39,328 nt of DNA from an uncultured bacterium (GCA_905215855.1 CAJMRT010000015.1:1-39328); one strand, 5' to 3'; numbered from the stretch's first letter, positions 15,600 to 24,067 are shown. The notes: a model not told the origin generated them from the letters alone. A program made the numbers and translations.

Positions 15600-16850
15600 A
15601 TGGAGCTTAAAAGTAATGAGGAAAAAATTACCCGTGCATTGCTCGTCAGTGTTGACACGGGCGAATATGACGCACAGGCGTCACTTGACGAACTTTTTGA
15701 ACTTGTAAAAAGTGCGGGAGCAGATCCCGTTTTGTCGGTAACGCAGAATCTGCAAAAAATTGAAAAGGGTACTTTTGTCGGCACGGGCAAGCTTGCCGAG
15801 ATTGCCGAAATCTGCGAATCACAGGAGATAGATTTGCTTGTGTTCGACAGCGAGCTTTCTCCGACACAGATTAAAAATATCGAGGCTGAAACAGATGTCA
15901 GAGTAATTGACCGAACAACGCTTATTCTCGATATTTTTGCCCAGAGAGCAAGGTCAAAAGAGGGCAAGCTTCAGGTTGAGCTTGCACAGCTTAAATATAT
16001 GCTCCCAAGACTTACGGGCAAAGGTATCGCAATGTCAAGACTCGGCGGCGGTATCGGCACAAGAGGTCCGGGTGAAACAAAGCTTGAAACCGACAGACGA
16101 CATATCCGCAGAAGAATTGAAAGCCTGAAAGAAGAGCTTTCTGACCTTGAAAAGCATCGTCAGATGTTGCGTTCACGCAGAAAAAAGGACGGTGTAATAA
16201 CCTGTGCGATTGTCGGCTACACAAACGCAGGCAAGTCAACTCTTATGAACTGTCTTACGGACGCAGGCGTGCTTGCACAGGACAAGCTTTTTGCAACGCT
16301 TGATCCCACCTCAAGAGCGTTGAAGCTTCCGAGCGGTATAACCGTTATGATGATTGACACGGTAGGTCTTGTTCGCAGACTTCCGCACCACCTTGTTGAA
16401 GCATTCCGCTCAACCCTTGAAGAGGCGGCACAGTCGGATATTATTCTAAATGTATGTGACGCATCAAGTGACGAGGCAAGAACACATATGCAGGTTACAA
16501 CCGACTTGCTTGAATCCCTCGGCTGCGGTGACACACCGATTATAACCGTTCTCAACAAGTGCGATTTGCTCGATGAAACAACGCTTGCACAGGACTTTAA
16601 AGCCTGTGTTCGCATAAGTGCAAAGAACGGCACGGGCATAGATGAACTTCTTAATGCAATTGAGAACAATCTTCCTGTCAGAATGAAAAGAGTAAAAATT
16701 CTTCTGCCGTTTGCACAGGCAGGTCTTGCAAATGAAATCCGCAACAAAGGCACTCTCATTTATGAAGAATATGTTGCCGAAGGACTTTCGGTTGAGGCTG
16801 TTGTTGACGAAGCACTTTATGCTAAACTTGCAAAATATGAATGTGAATAA
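15600..16850 (+). CDS. hflX: GTPase HflX
   Basis: Ribosome-associated GTPase of 416 residues that rescues or splits stalled ribosomes under stress in bacteria where it has been tested. The N-terminal HflX domain (about 10-190) ends with the glycine-rich linker GGGIGTRGPGETKLETDRR (149-167) and a long coiled helix. The G domain has G1 GYTNAGKS (206-213), G2 in LDPTSR, G3 DTVG, the family motif LPHHLVEAFRSTLEE, G4 NKCD and G5 SAKNG. A C-terminal domain of about 60 residues follows. The ribosome site GTGAGG overlaps the end of the upstream gene. Confidence 0.96.
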   Translation: MELKSNEEKITRALLVSVDTGEYDAQASLDELFELVKSAGADPVLSVTQNLQKIEKGTFVGTGKLAEIAEICESQEIDLLVFDSELSPTQIKNIEAETDVRVIDRTTLILDIFAQRARSKEGKLQVELAQLKYMLPRLTGKGIAMSRLGGGIGTRGPGETKLETDRRHIRRRIESLKEELSDLEKHRQMLRSRRKKDGVITCAIVGYTNAGKSTLMNCLTDAGVLAQDKLFATLDPTSRALKLPSGITVMMIDTVGLVRRLPHHLVEAFRSTLEEAAQSDIILNVCDASSDEARTHMQVTTDLLESLGCGDTPIITVLNKCDLLDETTLAQDFKACVRISAKNGTGIDELLNAIENNLPVRMKRVKILLPFAQAGLANEIRNKGTLIYEEYVAEGLSVEAVVDEALYAKLAKYECE

Positions 16851-16867
16851 CTTAAAATTTATTTAAT

Positions 16868-16896
16868 TTGACATTCTGTTTTTTGGTTGTTATAAT
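16868..16896 (+). promoter_or_regulatory. Promoter of the PAP2 phosphatase gene
   Basis: TTGACA (16868-16873), 17 bases, TATAAT (16891-16896): a consensus sigma-A-type promoter about 20 bases before the start codon. Confidence 0.85.
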
Positions 16897-16916
16897 TATT
16901 GTGAAAGGAAAATGAT

Positions 16917-17522
16917 ATGTCATTCTTTGATATGATTCAATCATTTGACACCTCGGTTCTTGAATTTATTCAGAACACATTTAAATGCTCTTTCCTTGAT
17001 CCGATTATGGCTTTTTTCAGCTATATGGGTGAAATGGGACTTTTCTGGATTGCAGTCGGCATTGTGTTTATAATTTTCAAAAAAACTCGCTCAATGGGAG
17101 TTATGATGCTTGTTGCAATGGCAATCGGCTTTCTTGTCGGTGAAATCGGAATAAAAAATCTTATAAACCGACCACGGCCGTTTATGGTGAATATCGATTA
17201 TACAGCGAAACCGTCTGAGTTGAATCCCGACTGTGGACTTAACATAGCCATTCCGTCAGGCAGCAGTTTTCCGTCGGGACACAGCTGTTCGTCGCTTGCG
17301 GCGGCTACCGTTATGCTCATCAAGGACAAACGGTTCGGAATACCGGCACTTGTGATTGCACTTTTGATTGTGTTCTCAAGACTTTATAACTATGTTCATT
17401 ATCCGTCAGATGTTCTCTGCGGAATGTTACTCGGTGTGATTTGTGCCGTTGTCGTTGTGCTTGTGTTTAAAAAGACAGGTCTTGACAACAGGCTGTCACC
17501 GCAAAAGGTCAAAGAAGGCTGA
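16917..17522 (+). CDS. PAP2-family membrane phosphatase
   Basis: Integral membrane phosphatase of 201 residues. The three active-site motifs are intact: KNLINRPRP (80-88, KX6RP), PSGH (119-122) and SRLYNYVHYPSD (154-165, SRX5HX3D). About five membrane helices. Enzymes of this type hydrolyse undecaprenyl pyrophosphate, phosphatidate or related lipid phosphates; a role in recycling undecaprenyl pyrophosphate for the cell wall is the usual guess for this size class. AAAGGAAAATGAT precedes the ATG. A small gene follows after 4 bases. Confidence 0.92.
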   Translation: MSFFDMIQSFDTSVLEFIQNTFKCSFLDPIMAFFSYMGEMGLFWIAVGIVFIIFKKTRSMGVMMLVAMAIGFLVGEIGIKNLINRPRPFMVNIDYTAKPSELNPDCGLNIAIPSGSSFPSGHSCSSLAAATVMLIKDKRFGIPALVIALLIVFSRLYNYVHYPSDVLCGMLLGVICAVVVVLVFKKTGLDNRLSPQKVKEG

Positions 17523-17526
17523 TTTT

Positions 17527-17748
17527 ATGAAAAATTACAGATTTGTAGGCAAAACTTCAAAAGAAGAATTTCTCATCAAGGGAATAAATGTTTTCAACGA
17601 GCGTTGGGTTCACGAGGGCAGTTGTGCCACCGTGACAAATCCTCAGAACGGCAAAAGCTATGTATTTTCAAAGTACATAAGCGGAGGAGTTGAGTTCGTT
17701 GCAGGAAAGGACGCAAGCGGTTACTGGCTGTTCTTTGTTGAGGTATAA
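17527..17748 (+). CDS. Small hypothetical protein
   Basis: 73 residues (MKNYRFVGKTSKEEF to YWLFFVEV). It begins 4 bases after the PAP2 stop codon, with AAGAAGG overlapping the end of that gene, so it is probably translationally coupled to it. The chain is predicted to be beta-rich with no membrane helix and no known motif. A Trp/Tyr-rich C-terminus (SGYWLFFVEV) is its most distinctive part. Confidence 0.65.
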   Translation: MKNYRFVGKTSKEEFLIKGINVFNERWVHEGSCATVTNPQNGKSYVFSKYISGGVEFVAGKDASGYWLFFVEV

Positions 17749-17799
17749 AACTGTAAAATTCTTTGAAAGAATAATATATATTGGGAGTAAATTTTAAAA

Positions 17800-18474
17800 A
17801 TGGAAAACGAAAAATTATTGGCAAAAAATCTGTTTGATTACAGCAGGACTATTGCAAAGCCCTTGCTTGAAACCGTTGACTATCCGTGGGAGGCTCTTCC
17901 GAAAATAAGCGAATTTATCATTGAACTCGGAAAAACTCTTGATCCCGAAATCTACGAGCAGAGGGGAGAAAATGTGTGGGTTGCAAAGAGTGCAAAGGTT
18001 TTTGACTCCGCATATCTCGGCGGTCCGCTCATCATCTGCGAAGATGCCGAGGTCAGACAGTGCGCCTTTATCAGAGGCAACGCAATTGTCGGAAAAGGTG
18101 CAGTTGTAGGCAACTCAACAGAGCTTAAAAATTCAATTCTTTTTGACGGTGTTCAGACTCCGCATTATAACTACATCGGCGACAGTATTCTCGGCTACAA
18201 GTCACACACAGGCGCAGGTGTAATCACATCAAACCTTAAGAGTGACAAGAGCCTTGTAACCGTTCTTTGCGATGGCGAAAAGGTTGACACAAATGTTAAA
18301 AAGTTCGGCGCAATGCTCGGTGACCATGTAGAGGTAGGTTGCAACAGCGTTCTTAACCCCGGTTCGGTAATCGGCAGAAACACCAACATCTATCCGCTTT
18401 CGTTTGTAAGAGGTTATGTTCCCGAAAACAGCATCTACAAGCGTCTTGGCGAGGTTGCCGAAAAGTTTGAATAA
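17800..18474 (+). CDS. Left-handed beta-helix protein, GlmU C-terminal-like
   Basis: 224 residues with an N-terminal cap of about 60 residues (LFDYSRTIAKPLLETVDYPWEAL, broken here only for reference to its Trp and Pro) and then a hexapeptide-repeat helix. Turns such as VWVAKSAKVFDSAYLGG, AFIRGNAIVGKGAVVGN and VGCNSVLNPGSVIGRN are visible. The cap plus the NYIGDSILGYKSHTGAG segment resembles the acetyltransferase half of GlmU and the clostridial UDP-GlcNAc pyrophosphorylase-like family. The nucleotidyltransferase half of GlmU is absent, so the exact reaction is open. Confidence 0.82.
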   Translation: MENEKLLAKNLFDYSRTIAKPLLETVDYPWEALPKISEFIIELGKTLDPEIYEQRGENVWVAKSAKVFDSAYLGGPLIICEDAEVRQCAFIRGNAIVGKGAVVGNSTELKNSILFDGVQTPHYNYIGDSILGYKSHTGAGVITSNLKSDKSLVTVLCDGEKVDTNVKKFGAMLGDHVEVGCNSVLNPGSVIGRNTNIYPLSFVRGYVPENSIYKRLGEVAEKFE

Positions 18475-18564
18475 TATTTATGTATTTGTCGGCAAGCATA
18501 ATTATTGTGTAGTTTTTATGCGATAAAGGAAAAATAACAGATTTTAAATTTTTGCGTTTTTTTG

Positions 18565-18593
18565 TTGACAATTGTGATGTTATTTGTTACAAT
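18565..18593 (+). promoter_or_regulatory. Promoter of the purine-riboswitch leader
   Basis: TTGACA (18565-18570), 17 bases, TACAAT (18588-18593). Transcription would start about 48 bases before the aptamer. Confidence 0.85.
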
Positions 18594-18647
18594 AACCAAG
18601 GTTTTGATGACTTTTATCAGAACAATTTTCTGCCGTGTGCAGAATTT

Positions 18648-18753
18648 GGATTGTATAAGCCCGTAATACGGACGGGTGTTTCTACAAACTGCCTTAAACA
18701 GTTTACTATAATCCCCGTTAAGGGGCATAGTATCATGTTTTGGCGGTTTTTTT
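18648..18753 (+). promoter_or_regulatory. Purine riboswitch, guanine class by sequence, with terminator
   Basis: P1 is GGATTGTA (18648-18655) with TATAATCC (18707-18714). P2 is CCCGT/ACGGG enclosing AATACGG. J2/3 contains TTTCTAC, and P3 is AAACTG/CAGTTT enclosing CCTTAAA. The base just before P1' that sets specificity is C, the guanine type. Downstream, CCGTTAA (18715-18721) can pair with TTGGCGG (18740-18746) before seven T, forming a terminator. The alternative ACTAT..CCCC (18705-18716) with GGGGcATAGT (18722-18731) would break both P1 and the terminator. Ligand should therefore switch expression off. Confidence 0.93.
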
Positions 18754-18798
18754 ATTGCCCTTAAATGTTACCCATAACAAATAAAGGAGAAAATGATA

Positions 18799-20181
18799 AT
18801 GAAAAAGTACGATGTTATTATTGTAGGAGCAGGTCCGGGCGGAATATTTTCTGCATATGAGCTTGTAACAAACAACTCTGAAATAAAGGTTGCCGTATTT
18901 GAAAAAGGTCATCTTCTTGAAAAGAGAAAATGTCCGATTGACGGTGACAAAGTTAAAAAGTGCATTTCATGCAAAACCTGTTCCATTATGAGCGGTTTCG
19001 GCGGTGCGGGTGCGTTTTCGGACGGTAAGTACAACATAACAAACGATTTCGGAGGCACGCTCTACGAACATATCGGCAAGAAAAAAGCCATTGAGCTTAT
19101 GGAATATGTTGACAAAATCAATATGAAGTTCGGCGGAGAGGGTACAAAGCTTTATTCCACAGCAGGCACAAGGTTTAAGAAGCTTTGCTTACAGAATAAG
19201 CTTAATCTTCTTGACGCATCAGTCCGTCATCTCGGTACGGATATCAACTACATTGTGCTTAAAAATCTTTACAGCTATCTTGAAAACAAGGTTGATTTCT
19301 ACTTTGATACACCTGTTGAAAATGTTGAACTCAAGAACGGCAATGATAAGGAAGGATACCTTGTTGACACAGCCGATGAAAAATATGAGTGCAAAAAGTG
19401 CATTGTTTCAGTCGGCAGAAGCGGCAGTAAGTGGATGGAACATGTTTGTCATAACCTTAACATTCCCACAAAGTCGAACCGTGTTGACATCGGTGTTCGT
19501 GTGGAGCTCCCTGCCGCAATCTTTTCACACCTCACAGACGAACTCTACGAAAGCAAGATTGTTTACCGCACAGAACAGTTCGAGGACAATGTGCGTACAT
19601 TCTGCATGAACCCGAAGGGTTGCGTTGTAAACGAAAACACAAACGGCATTATCACAGTAAACGGTCACAGCTATGAAGACAAGGCAAAGCAGACTGATAA
19701 CACAAACTTTGCACTCCTCGTCAGCAAGCATTTTTCAGAGCCTTTCAAGGACAGCAACGGTTATGGTGAAAGCATTGCCCGTCTTAGCAATATGCTGGGC
19801 GGAGGTGTAATTGTTCAGCGTTTCGGTGATTTGATTCGAGGTCGCCGAAGCAATCCGAGCAGAATCAAAGAAGGACTTGTTGTTCCGACTCTTGACGCAA
19901 CACCGGGCGATTTGAGCCTTGTGCTTCCAAAGAGAATTCTTGACGGTATCATAGAAATGATTTATGCTCTTGACAAAATTGCCCCCGGCACAGCCAACGA
20001 TGACACACTTCTCTACGGTGTTGAGGTCAAGTTCTATAATATGGAAGTTGATGTTGACGAGCATCTCGAGTCGCCCCACAAGGGACTTTATATCATCGGT
20101 GACGGCAGCGGCGTTACACATTCACTTTCTCATGCCAGCGCCGGCGGTGTATTCGTCGCAAGGGAAATCTTGGCAAATTAA
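18799..20181 (+). CDS. FAD-dependent oxidoreductase (COG2509-like)
   Basis: Flavoprotein of 460 residues. The N-terminal dinucleotide-binding loop is VGAGPGG (9-15). A Cys cluster, C45 then C55-x2-C58-x2-C61, precedes GFGGAGAFSDGKYN, a combination typical of the uncharacterised FAD-dependent dehydrogenase family. The C-terminal IIGDGSGVTHSLSHASAGG contacts FAD in this fold. The Cys set could bind an iron-sulfur cluster, but this is not proven for the family. The start at 18799 has GGAG nine bases upstream; an ATG at 18793 is too close. Control by a guanine-type riboswitch suggests a link to purine metabolism, but the reaction is unknown. Confidence 0.88.
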   Translation: MKKYDVIIVGAGPGGIFSAYELVTNNSEIKVAVFEKGHLLEKRKCPIDGDKVKKCISCKTCSIMSGFGGAGAFSDGKYNITNDFGGTLYEHIGKKKAIELMEYVDKINMKFGGEGTKLYSTAGTRFKKLCLQNKLNLLDASVRHLGTDINYIVLKNLYSYLENKVDFYFDTPVENVELKNGNDKEGYLVDTADEKYECKKCIVSVGRSGSKWMEHVCHNLNIPTKSNRVDIGVRVELPAAIFSHLTDELYESKIVYRTEQFEDNVRTFCMNPKGCVVNENTNGIITVNGHSYEDKAKQTDNTNFALLVSKHFSEPFKDSNGYGESIARLSNMLGGGVIVQRFGDLIRGRRSNPSRIKEGLVVPTLDATPGDLSLVLPKRILDGIIEMIYALDKIAPGTANDDTLLYGVEVKFYNMEVDVDEHLESPHKGLYIIGDGSGVTHSLSHASAGGVFVAREILAN

Positions 20182-20186
20182 AAATT

Positions 20187-20312
20187 GACGGCGAGCCGCC
20201 GTTCCCAATTCGTGAAGATAGATTGCATAATAAACAGCATATTATGCCCGAGTGCAAAATTGCAAGTGTTTATGCAGTCTATGCTGTAGGGGCGTTCATT
20301 GGACGCCCGCAT
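20187..20312. repeat. Dispersed intergenic repeat, copy B
   Basis: Shares two modules with copy A at 10529-10630. GACGGCGAGCCGCCGT then TCCCAATTCGTG comes first here (20187-20214). GTAGGGGCGTTCAT then TGGACGCC (20286-20308) comes last, with GCCCGAG in between. It lies between the FAD oxidoreductase and the SRP RNA, and its first palindrome may double as the oxidoreductase terminator. The rest of the gap up to the SRP promoter (20313-20452) shows nothing recognisable. Confidence 0.75.
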
Positions 20313-20452
20313 TGATGTAACATTTTGTTTATTCACATAACTTATGATTTAATCAAAAATGTATATTCATTTGTAGCGGTGAACAGGGTTTGCCGCTGCA
20401 AAACAGACGATATCTTTCTGTGACTGCAAACAATAAAAATAACCAAAACCTA

Positions 20453-20481
20453 TTGATTTTATTAATCGGTTATGGTATAAT
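20453..20481 (+). promoter_or_regulatory. Promoter of the SRP RNA
   Basis: TTGATT (20453-20458), 17 bases, TATAAT (20476-20481), placing the start near 20488. Confidence 0.85.
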
Positions 20482-20487
20482 GAACCC

Positions 20488-20768
20488 ATTGTGAAGCAGA
20501 CTGAACAATCAGCTTGTCTTGCAATGGTGTTCTTTTGTACAATATATTTCTTTTAATGAATAAAGAAATGAATAATTTAGTTCAGAATTGCAAGAAGTCA
20601 AAAAGCGTGCAATTAAGTGAGCGACAGGCCCTGTGCGATTGGGGTCTGTGAATCATGTCAGGCGGGGAACCGAGCAGCATTAAGCAGTATTGCCGATGCG
20701 ATGCAGTAAGTCTGTCGTTCACTCATTTGTACGATTGCCGTTGTTTCGGCTGACGGCTTGCATTTTTT
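20488..20768 (+). ncRNA. ffs: Signal recognition particle RNA, long Firmicutes form
   Basis: Located directly before dnaX, the conserved Firmicutes position. The S domain is clear: GACAGGCCCTGTGCGATTGG, then CATGTCAGGC, a GGAA tetraloop closed by CGG/CCG, then GAGCAGCATTAAG and ACTTACTGCATCG in complement. The long helix pairs AGTGAGCGACA (about 20614) with TGTCGTTCACT (about 20713), and an outer arm pairs CGTGCAATT with the ACGATTGCCG region. The 5' part with CCATTG/GCAATGG would be the Alu domain. A GCCGT/ACGGC hairpin (20737-20757) and T6 end it. The ends are estimated. Confidence 0.9.
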
Positions 20769-20788
20769 GTTGATTGCGGGGTGAATTT

Positions 20789-22543
20789 TTGTATCAGGTA
20801 CTTTACAGAAAATGGCGACCTAAAACCTTTTCCGATGTTTCGGGACAGGAACACATAACCACAACTCTTTTAAATGAGCTTAGCACCAATCGTCTTAACC
20901 ATGCGTATCTTTTTACGGGTTCAAGAGGAACGGGCAAAACTACCTGCGCAAAAATTCTTGCAAAGGCGGTCAACTGCCTGCATCCTGTAAACGGAAATCC
21001 ATGCGGTGAATGTGAAATCTGCAAGGGTATCGACAGTGGCAGTATGCTTGATGTTACCGAAATGGATGCCGCATCTAACAGAAAAATTGACGATATTCGT
21101 CAGATTATTGACGAGGTTCAGTTCAAGCCCTCAAAGTGCAAATACAGGGTTTACATTATCGACGAGGTTCATATGCTCACAACCGAGGCTTTTAATGCCT
21201 TGCTCAAAACGCTTGAAGAACCTCCCGAGCACGCAATTTTTATTTTGGCAACTACCGAGGTTCACAAGCTTCCGCAGACAATTCTGTCACGATGCCAGCG
21301 TTTTGATTTTCACAGAATCCCACCACGAGCAATAGCAGACAGACTGCTCTATGTTGCAAATCAGGAGGGTGTGACGCTAAGCGACGGTGCAGCGTTGCTT
21401 GCCGCATCTGTTGCCGACGGTGCATTGCGAGATGCTCTTTCGCTCCTCGACAGATGTATTGCAATCAGTTCCGACATTGACGAAGATGTTGTTCGCAGTG
21501 CCGCAGGACTTGCGAGAAAGACATATCTTTTTGAGCTTGCTAACTGCGTAATCAATAAGAACACAGCAAAGGCTCTTGAAATTGTTGACAGGCTTTACGG
21601 TGAATCTAAGGATATGGCAAGGCTTTGTGATGAATTGCTTTCGCATTTCAGAACGCTAATGCTCATAAAATCGGTGAAAAATCCGAGAGATATTGTCATT
21701 ATGGCTGACGATGAGTTTGAACAGGCTCAAACGCAGTCGGACTACCTCTCACTTGCCGACATTGTCTATTATATGGATGTGCTTTCAAGGGCATATCAGA
21801 ATATGGGCAGGGGAACAGGTGACAGAACAGAGCTTGAAATGGCAGTTGTAAAGCTGTCATCTGCGGAGCTTGACGGCACAATTGAGGCCTTGACCGCAAG
21901 AGTAACCGCTCTTGAAAAAGCCGTCAAAAAGGGAATAAAGGTGAACTATGTTCCCGAACAAGCACAAACTTCAACTCAGCCTGTTCAGATTGAAACTCCA
22001 AAACCCGAAGTTCGGAAACCTGAACCCGAAAAGTCACAGGAAACAAAACCTGTTACGGAAGAAATAAAGGACGAGCCTGTTATCCAGACACCTCCTGTTG
22101 AGATGCCGGCACAAAAACAGACCGTTCAGCCGGTACAGGAACAGCCTGTTCCGATTGCACCAACACCTAAAAAACCGGTGCAAAGACAGAGCGTTGACCT
22201 TGACGCAATCTATAACAACGCACAACCGTTCCCCGATTGGGTAGAGGTTGTCAATAATATGAAACCCATTTCAAGAACAATTGCGGCGGCATTTGCAAAT
22301 TCTTCTGCGTACACAAGCGGAAAATATATGCTGATTGACACCGACAATGAAATGGCTTTTGAACTTCTCAAAAATAACGAAAGACGACAGGAAATCCGTC
22401 AGCTTATTTTTGAAACCACAGGTCAGCACTACAACCTCGGTCCGTACAAAAGACCGAGTGCAAAACAAGAAGAAAAAACCGATCCCGTTGACAAGCTTGT
22501 TGAAAGCTTGCAGGGAAGCGATGTAATAATAACACAAGAATAA
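20789..22543 (+). CDS. dnaX: DNA polymerase III subunits gamma/tau
   Basis: Clamp-loader ATPase of 584 residues. I start at the TTG at 20789 (MYQVLYRKWRP), the normal DnaX N-terminus, with GGGGTG five bases upstream. Walker A is GSRGTGKT (44-51), the zinc Cys are C63, C72, C75 and C78, and Walker B is IIDEVHM (123-129); SRCQRFDFHRI carries the sensor Arg. Domain III spans about 245-365. A Pro/Glu/Gln-rich linker (about 390-465) leads to a C-terminal tau-like domain. Gene order SRP RNA - dnaX - ybaB - recR is the classic replication/repair cluster. Confidence 0.97.
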   Translation: MYQVLYRKWRPKTFSDVSGQEHITTTLLNELSTNRLNHAYLFTGSRGTGKTTCAKILAKAVNCLHPVNGNPCGECEICKGIDSGSMLDVTEMDAASNRKIDDIRQIIDEVQFKPSKCKYRVYIIDEVHMLTTEAFNALLKTLEEPPEHAIFILATTEVHKLPQTILSRCQRFDFHRIPPRAIADRLLYVANQEGVTLSDGAALLAASVADGALRDALSLLDRCIAISSDIDEDVVRSAAGLARKTYLFELANCVINKNTAKALEIVDRLYGESKDMARLCDELLSHFRTLMLIKSVKNPRDIVIMADDEFEQAQTQSDYLSLADIVYYMDVLSRAYQNMGRGTGDRTELEMAVVKLSSAELDGTIEALTARVTALEKAVKKGIKVNYVPEQAQTSTQPVQIETPKPEVRKPEPEKSQETKPVTEEIKDEPVIQTPPVEMPAQKQTVQPVQEQPVPIAPTPKKPVQRQSVDLDAIYNNAQPFPDWVEVVNNMKPISRTIAAAFANSSAYTSGKYMLIDTDNEMAFELLKNNERRQEIRQLIFETTGQHYNLGPYKRPSAKQEEKTDPVDKLVESLQGSDVIITQE

Positions 22544-22562
22544 CCGAAAGGATGATAAAATT

Positions 22563-22913
22563 ATGAAAGCAAGATTACCAAAGGGCTACGGCAGTGGCGG
22601 CGCAAACAATATTCAGCAGCTCGCTCGTCAGGCTCAGAAGCTTCAGGACGATATGGAGGCCGTATCAAAGGAACTTGAGGTAAAAGAGTATGAAGCAGCA
22701 GCAGGCGGCGGTGCAGTTAAGGTTACCGTAACAGGCAAAATGGAACTCACAAAAGTTGAGATTTCACCCGAAGTTGTTGACCCGGAAGATGTAGAAATGC
22801 TCTCAGACCTCGTAATGGCAGCCGCAAATGAAGCAATCAGAGCAGCCGCTAAGGAAAAAGAGGACAAGATGGAAACAATCTCAGGCGGACTTAACATTCC
22901 GGGAATGTTCTGA
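22563..22913 (+). CDS. YbaB/EbfC family nucleoid-associated protein
   Basis: Small DNA-binding protein of 116 residues. It has a long N-terminal helix (QQLARQAQKLQDDMEAVSKEL), then a beta sheet (AGGGAVKVTVTGKMELTKVEI) and a C-terminal helix, ending in GGLNIPGMF, the family ending. YbaB proteins bind DNA as dimers and are linked to RecR function. It sits between dnaX (20 bases) and recR (2 bases) as expected. AAAGGATG precedes the ATG. Confidence 0.95.
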   Translation: MKARLPKGYGSGGANNIQQLARQAQKLQDDMEAVSKELEVKEYEAAAGGGAVKVTVTGKMELTKVEISPEVVDPEDVEMLSDLVMAAANEAIRAAAKEKEDKMETISGGLNIPGMF

Positions 22914-22915
22914 TT

Positions 22916-23518
22916 ATGTCGGGATACAATGTTGCTCCGCTTGAAAATTTGGTGGAGCAGTTTGAAAGAATGCCGGGAATCGGTAACAAAACCGCTCAAA
23001 GGCTTGCATATTATGTTCTCAATCTGTCAAAAACAGAAGCGGAACAGCTTGCGGGTGCGGTGATGGACGCACACACAAAAATTCACTATTGCAGTAAATG
23101 CTGTAATCTTACAGACAAAGACCTTTGTCCCGTGTGTGCAAATCCCGCAAGGGATCATTCCGTTATCTGCGTTGTTGAAACTCCGAGAGATGCTACTGCA
23201 ATTGAAAATACCCACGAATTTAAGGGTGTTTATCATGTTCTCCACGGTTCAATTTCGCCGCTTAACGATATCGGTCCCGACAACCTTACAATAAAAGAAC
23301 TGCTTGCAAGGCTTAACGATGATTCGGTTGAAGAGGTCATTATGGCAACCAACCCGACCGTTGAGGGCGATGCAACGGCTCTGTATATTTCAAAGCTCTT
23401 AAAGCCGCTTGGTGTAAAGGTGACAAGACTTGCCTACGGTATCCCCGTTGGCGGTGACCTTGAATATGCCGACGAATACACTCTTGCAAAGGCTCTTGAG
23501 GGCAGAAATGAAATTTAA
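22916..23518 (+). CDS. recR: Recombination mediator RecR
   Basis: 200 residues, the normal length. It has an N-terminal helix-hairpin-helix (ERMPGIGNKTAQRLAYY), a C4 zinc finger (C59, C62, C71, C74) and a Toprim domain starting with ICVVETPRDATAIE (about 83-96). The C-terminal Walker-B-like region is LAYGIPVGGDLEYADEYTL. RecR works with RecO (and RecF) to load RecA onto gapped DNA. It starts two bases after the ybaB stop codon, so translation is probably coupled. Confidence 0.97.
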   Translation: MSGYNVAPLENLVEQFERMPGIGNKTAQRLAYYVLNLSKTEAEQLAGAVMDAHTKIHYCSKCCNLTDKDLCPVCANPARDHSVICVVETPRDATAIENTHEFKGVYHVLHGSISPLNDIGPDNLTIKELLARLNDDSVEEVIMATNPTVEGDATALYISKLLKPLGVKVTRLAYGIPVGGDLEYADEYTLAKALEGRNEI

Positions 23519-23535
23519 TTTCTTGGTTTAAACTA

Positions 23536-23564
23536 TTGACAAATTGTCAAAACAGTAGTATAAT
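23536..23564 (+). promoter_or_regulatory. Promoter of smpB
   Basis: TTGACA (23536-23541), 17 bases, TATAAT (23559-23564): full consensus at both boxes and ideal spacing, 33 bases before the smpB start. It separates smpB from the dnaX-ybaB-recR unit. Confidence 0.9.
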
Positions 23565-23596
23565 CTTGTATTCCACAGTAGAAAGGGGGATGTGCG

Positions 23597-24055
23597 GTGG
23601 CAAATATGAAAACGATTGCTCAGAACAAAAAGGCAAGACACGACTATTTTGTCGAGGAAACCTATGAAGCCGGAATTGAGCTTTGCGGTACGGAAGTAAA
23701 ATCCTTGCGTGCAGGCAGAGTAAATCTCAAGGACAGCTGGTGTTCGATTGTTGACGGTGAAATTTTTGTCAACGGAATGCACATTTCTCCTTACGAACAG
23801 GGAAATATTTTCAACCGTGACCCTATGCGTGTGAGAAAACTTCTTATGCACAAAAAGGAGATTTTAAAGCTCTACGGTACGGTTAAGCAGACGGGATATT
23901 CACTTATCCCAATCAGCCTTTATTTTAAAGACAGCAAGGTAAAACTTCAGGTTGGACTCTGCAAAGGTAAAAAGCTATACGATAAGCGTGCCGATATGGC
24001 AGAACGCTCCGCAAAGCGTGATATGGAACGCGCCGTTAAAGAACAGAGAAGATAG
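23597..24055 (+). CDS. smpB: tmRNA-binding protein SmpB
   Basis: 152 residues starting at GTG (23597), chosen because AAGGGGG lies seven bases upstream; an internal ATG three codons later is too far from it. Family motifs: NKKARHDYFVEETYEAGIEL, GTEVKSLRAGRVNLKDSW and the basic C-terminal tail (KRADMAERSAKRDMERAVKE) that enters the ribosomal mRNA channel. SmpB carries tmRNA to stalled ribosomes; its partner RNA is encoded about 1 kb downstream on the same strand. Confidence 0.97.
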   Translation: MANMKTIAQNKKARHDYFVEETYEAGIELCGTEVKSLRAGRVNLKDSWCSIVDGEIFVNGMHISPYEQGNIFNRDPMRVRKLLMHKKEILKLYGTVKQTGYSLIPISLYFKDSKVKLQVGLCKGKKLYDKRADMAERSAKRDMERAVKEQRR

Positions 24056-24067
24056 TTTGGTGTTATT

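Noticed and set aside
15233..15967. Minus-strand open frame of 244 codons across the acetyltransferase and hflX genes
   Set aside because: It spans two well-supported plus-strand genes, and its Ser-rich product matches no family.
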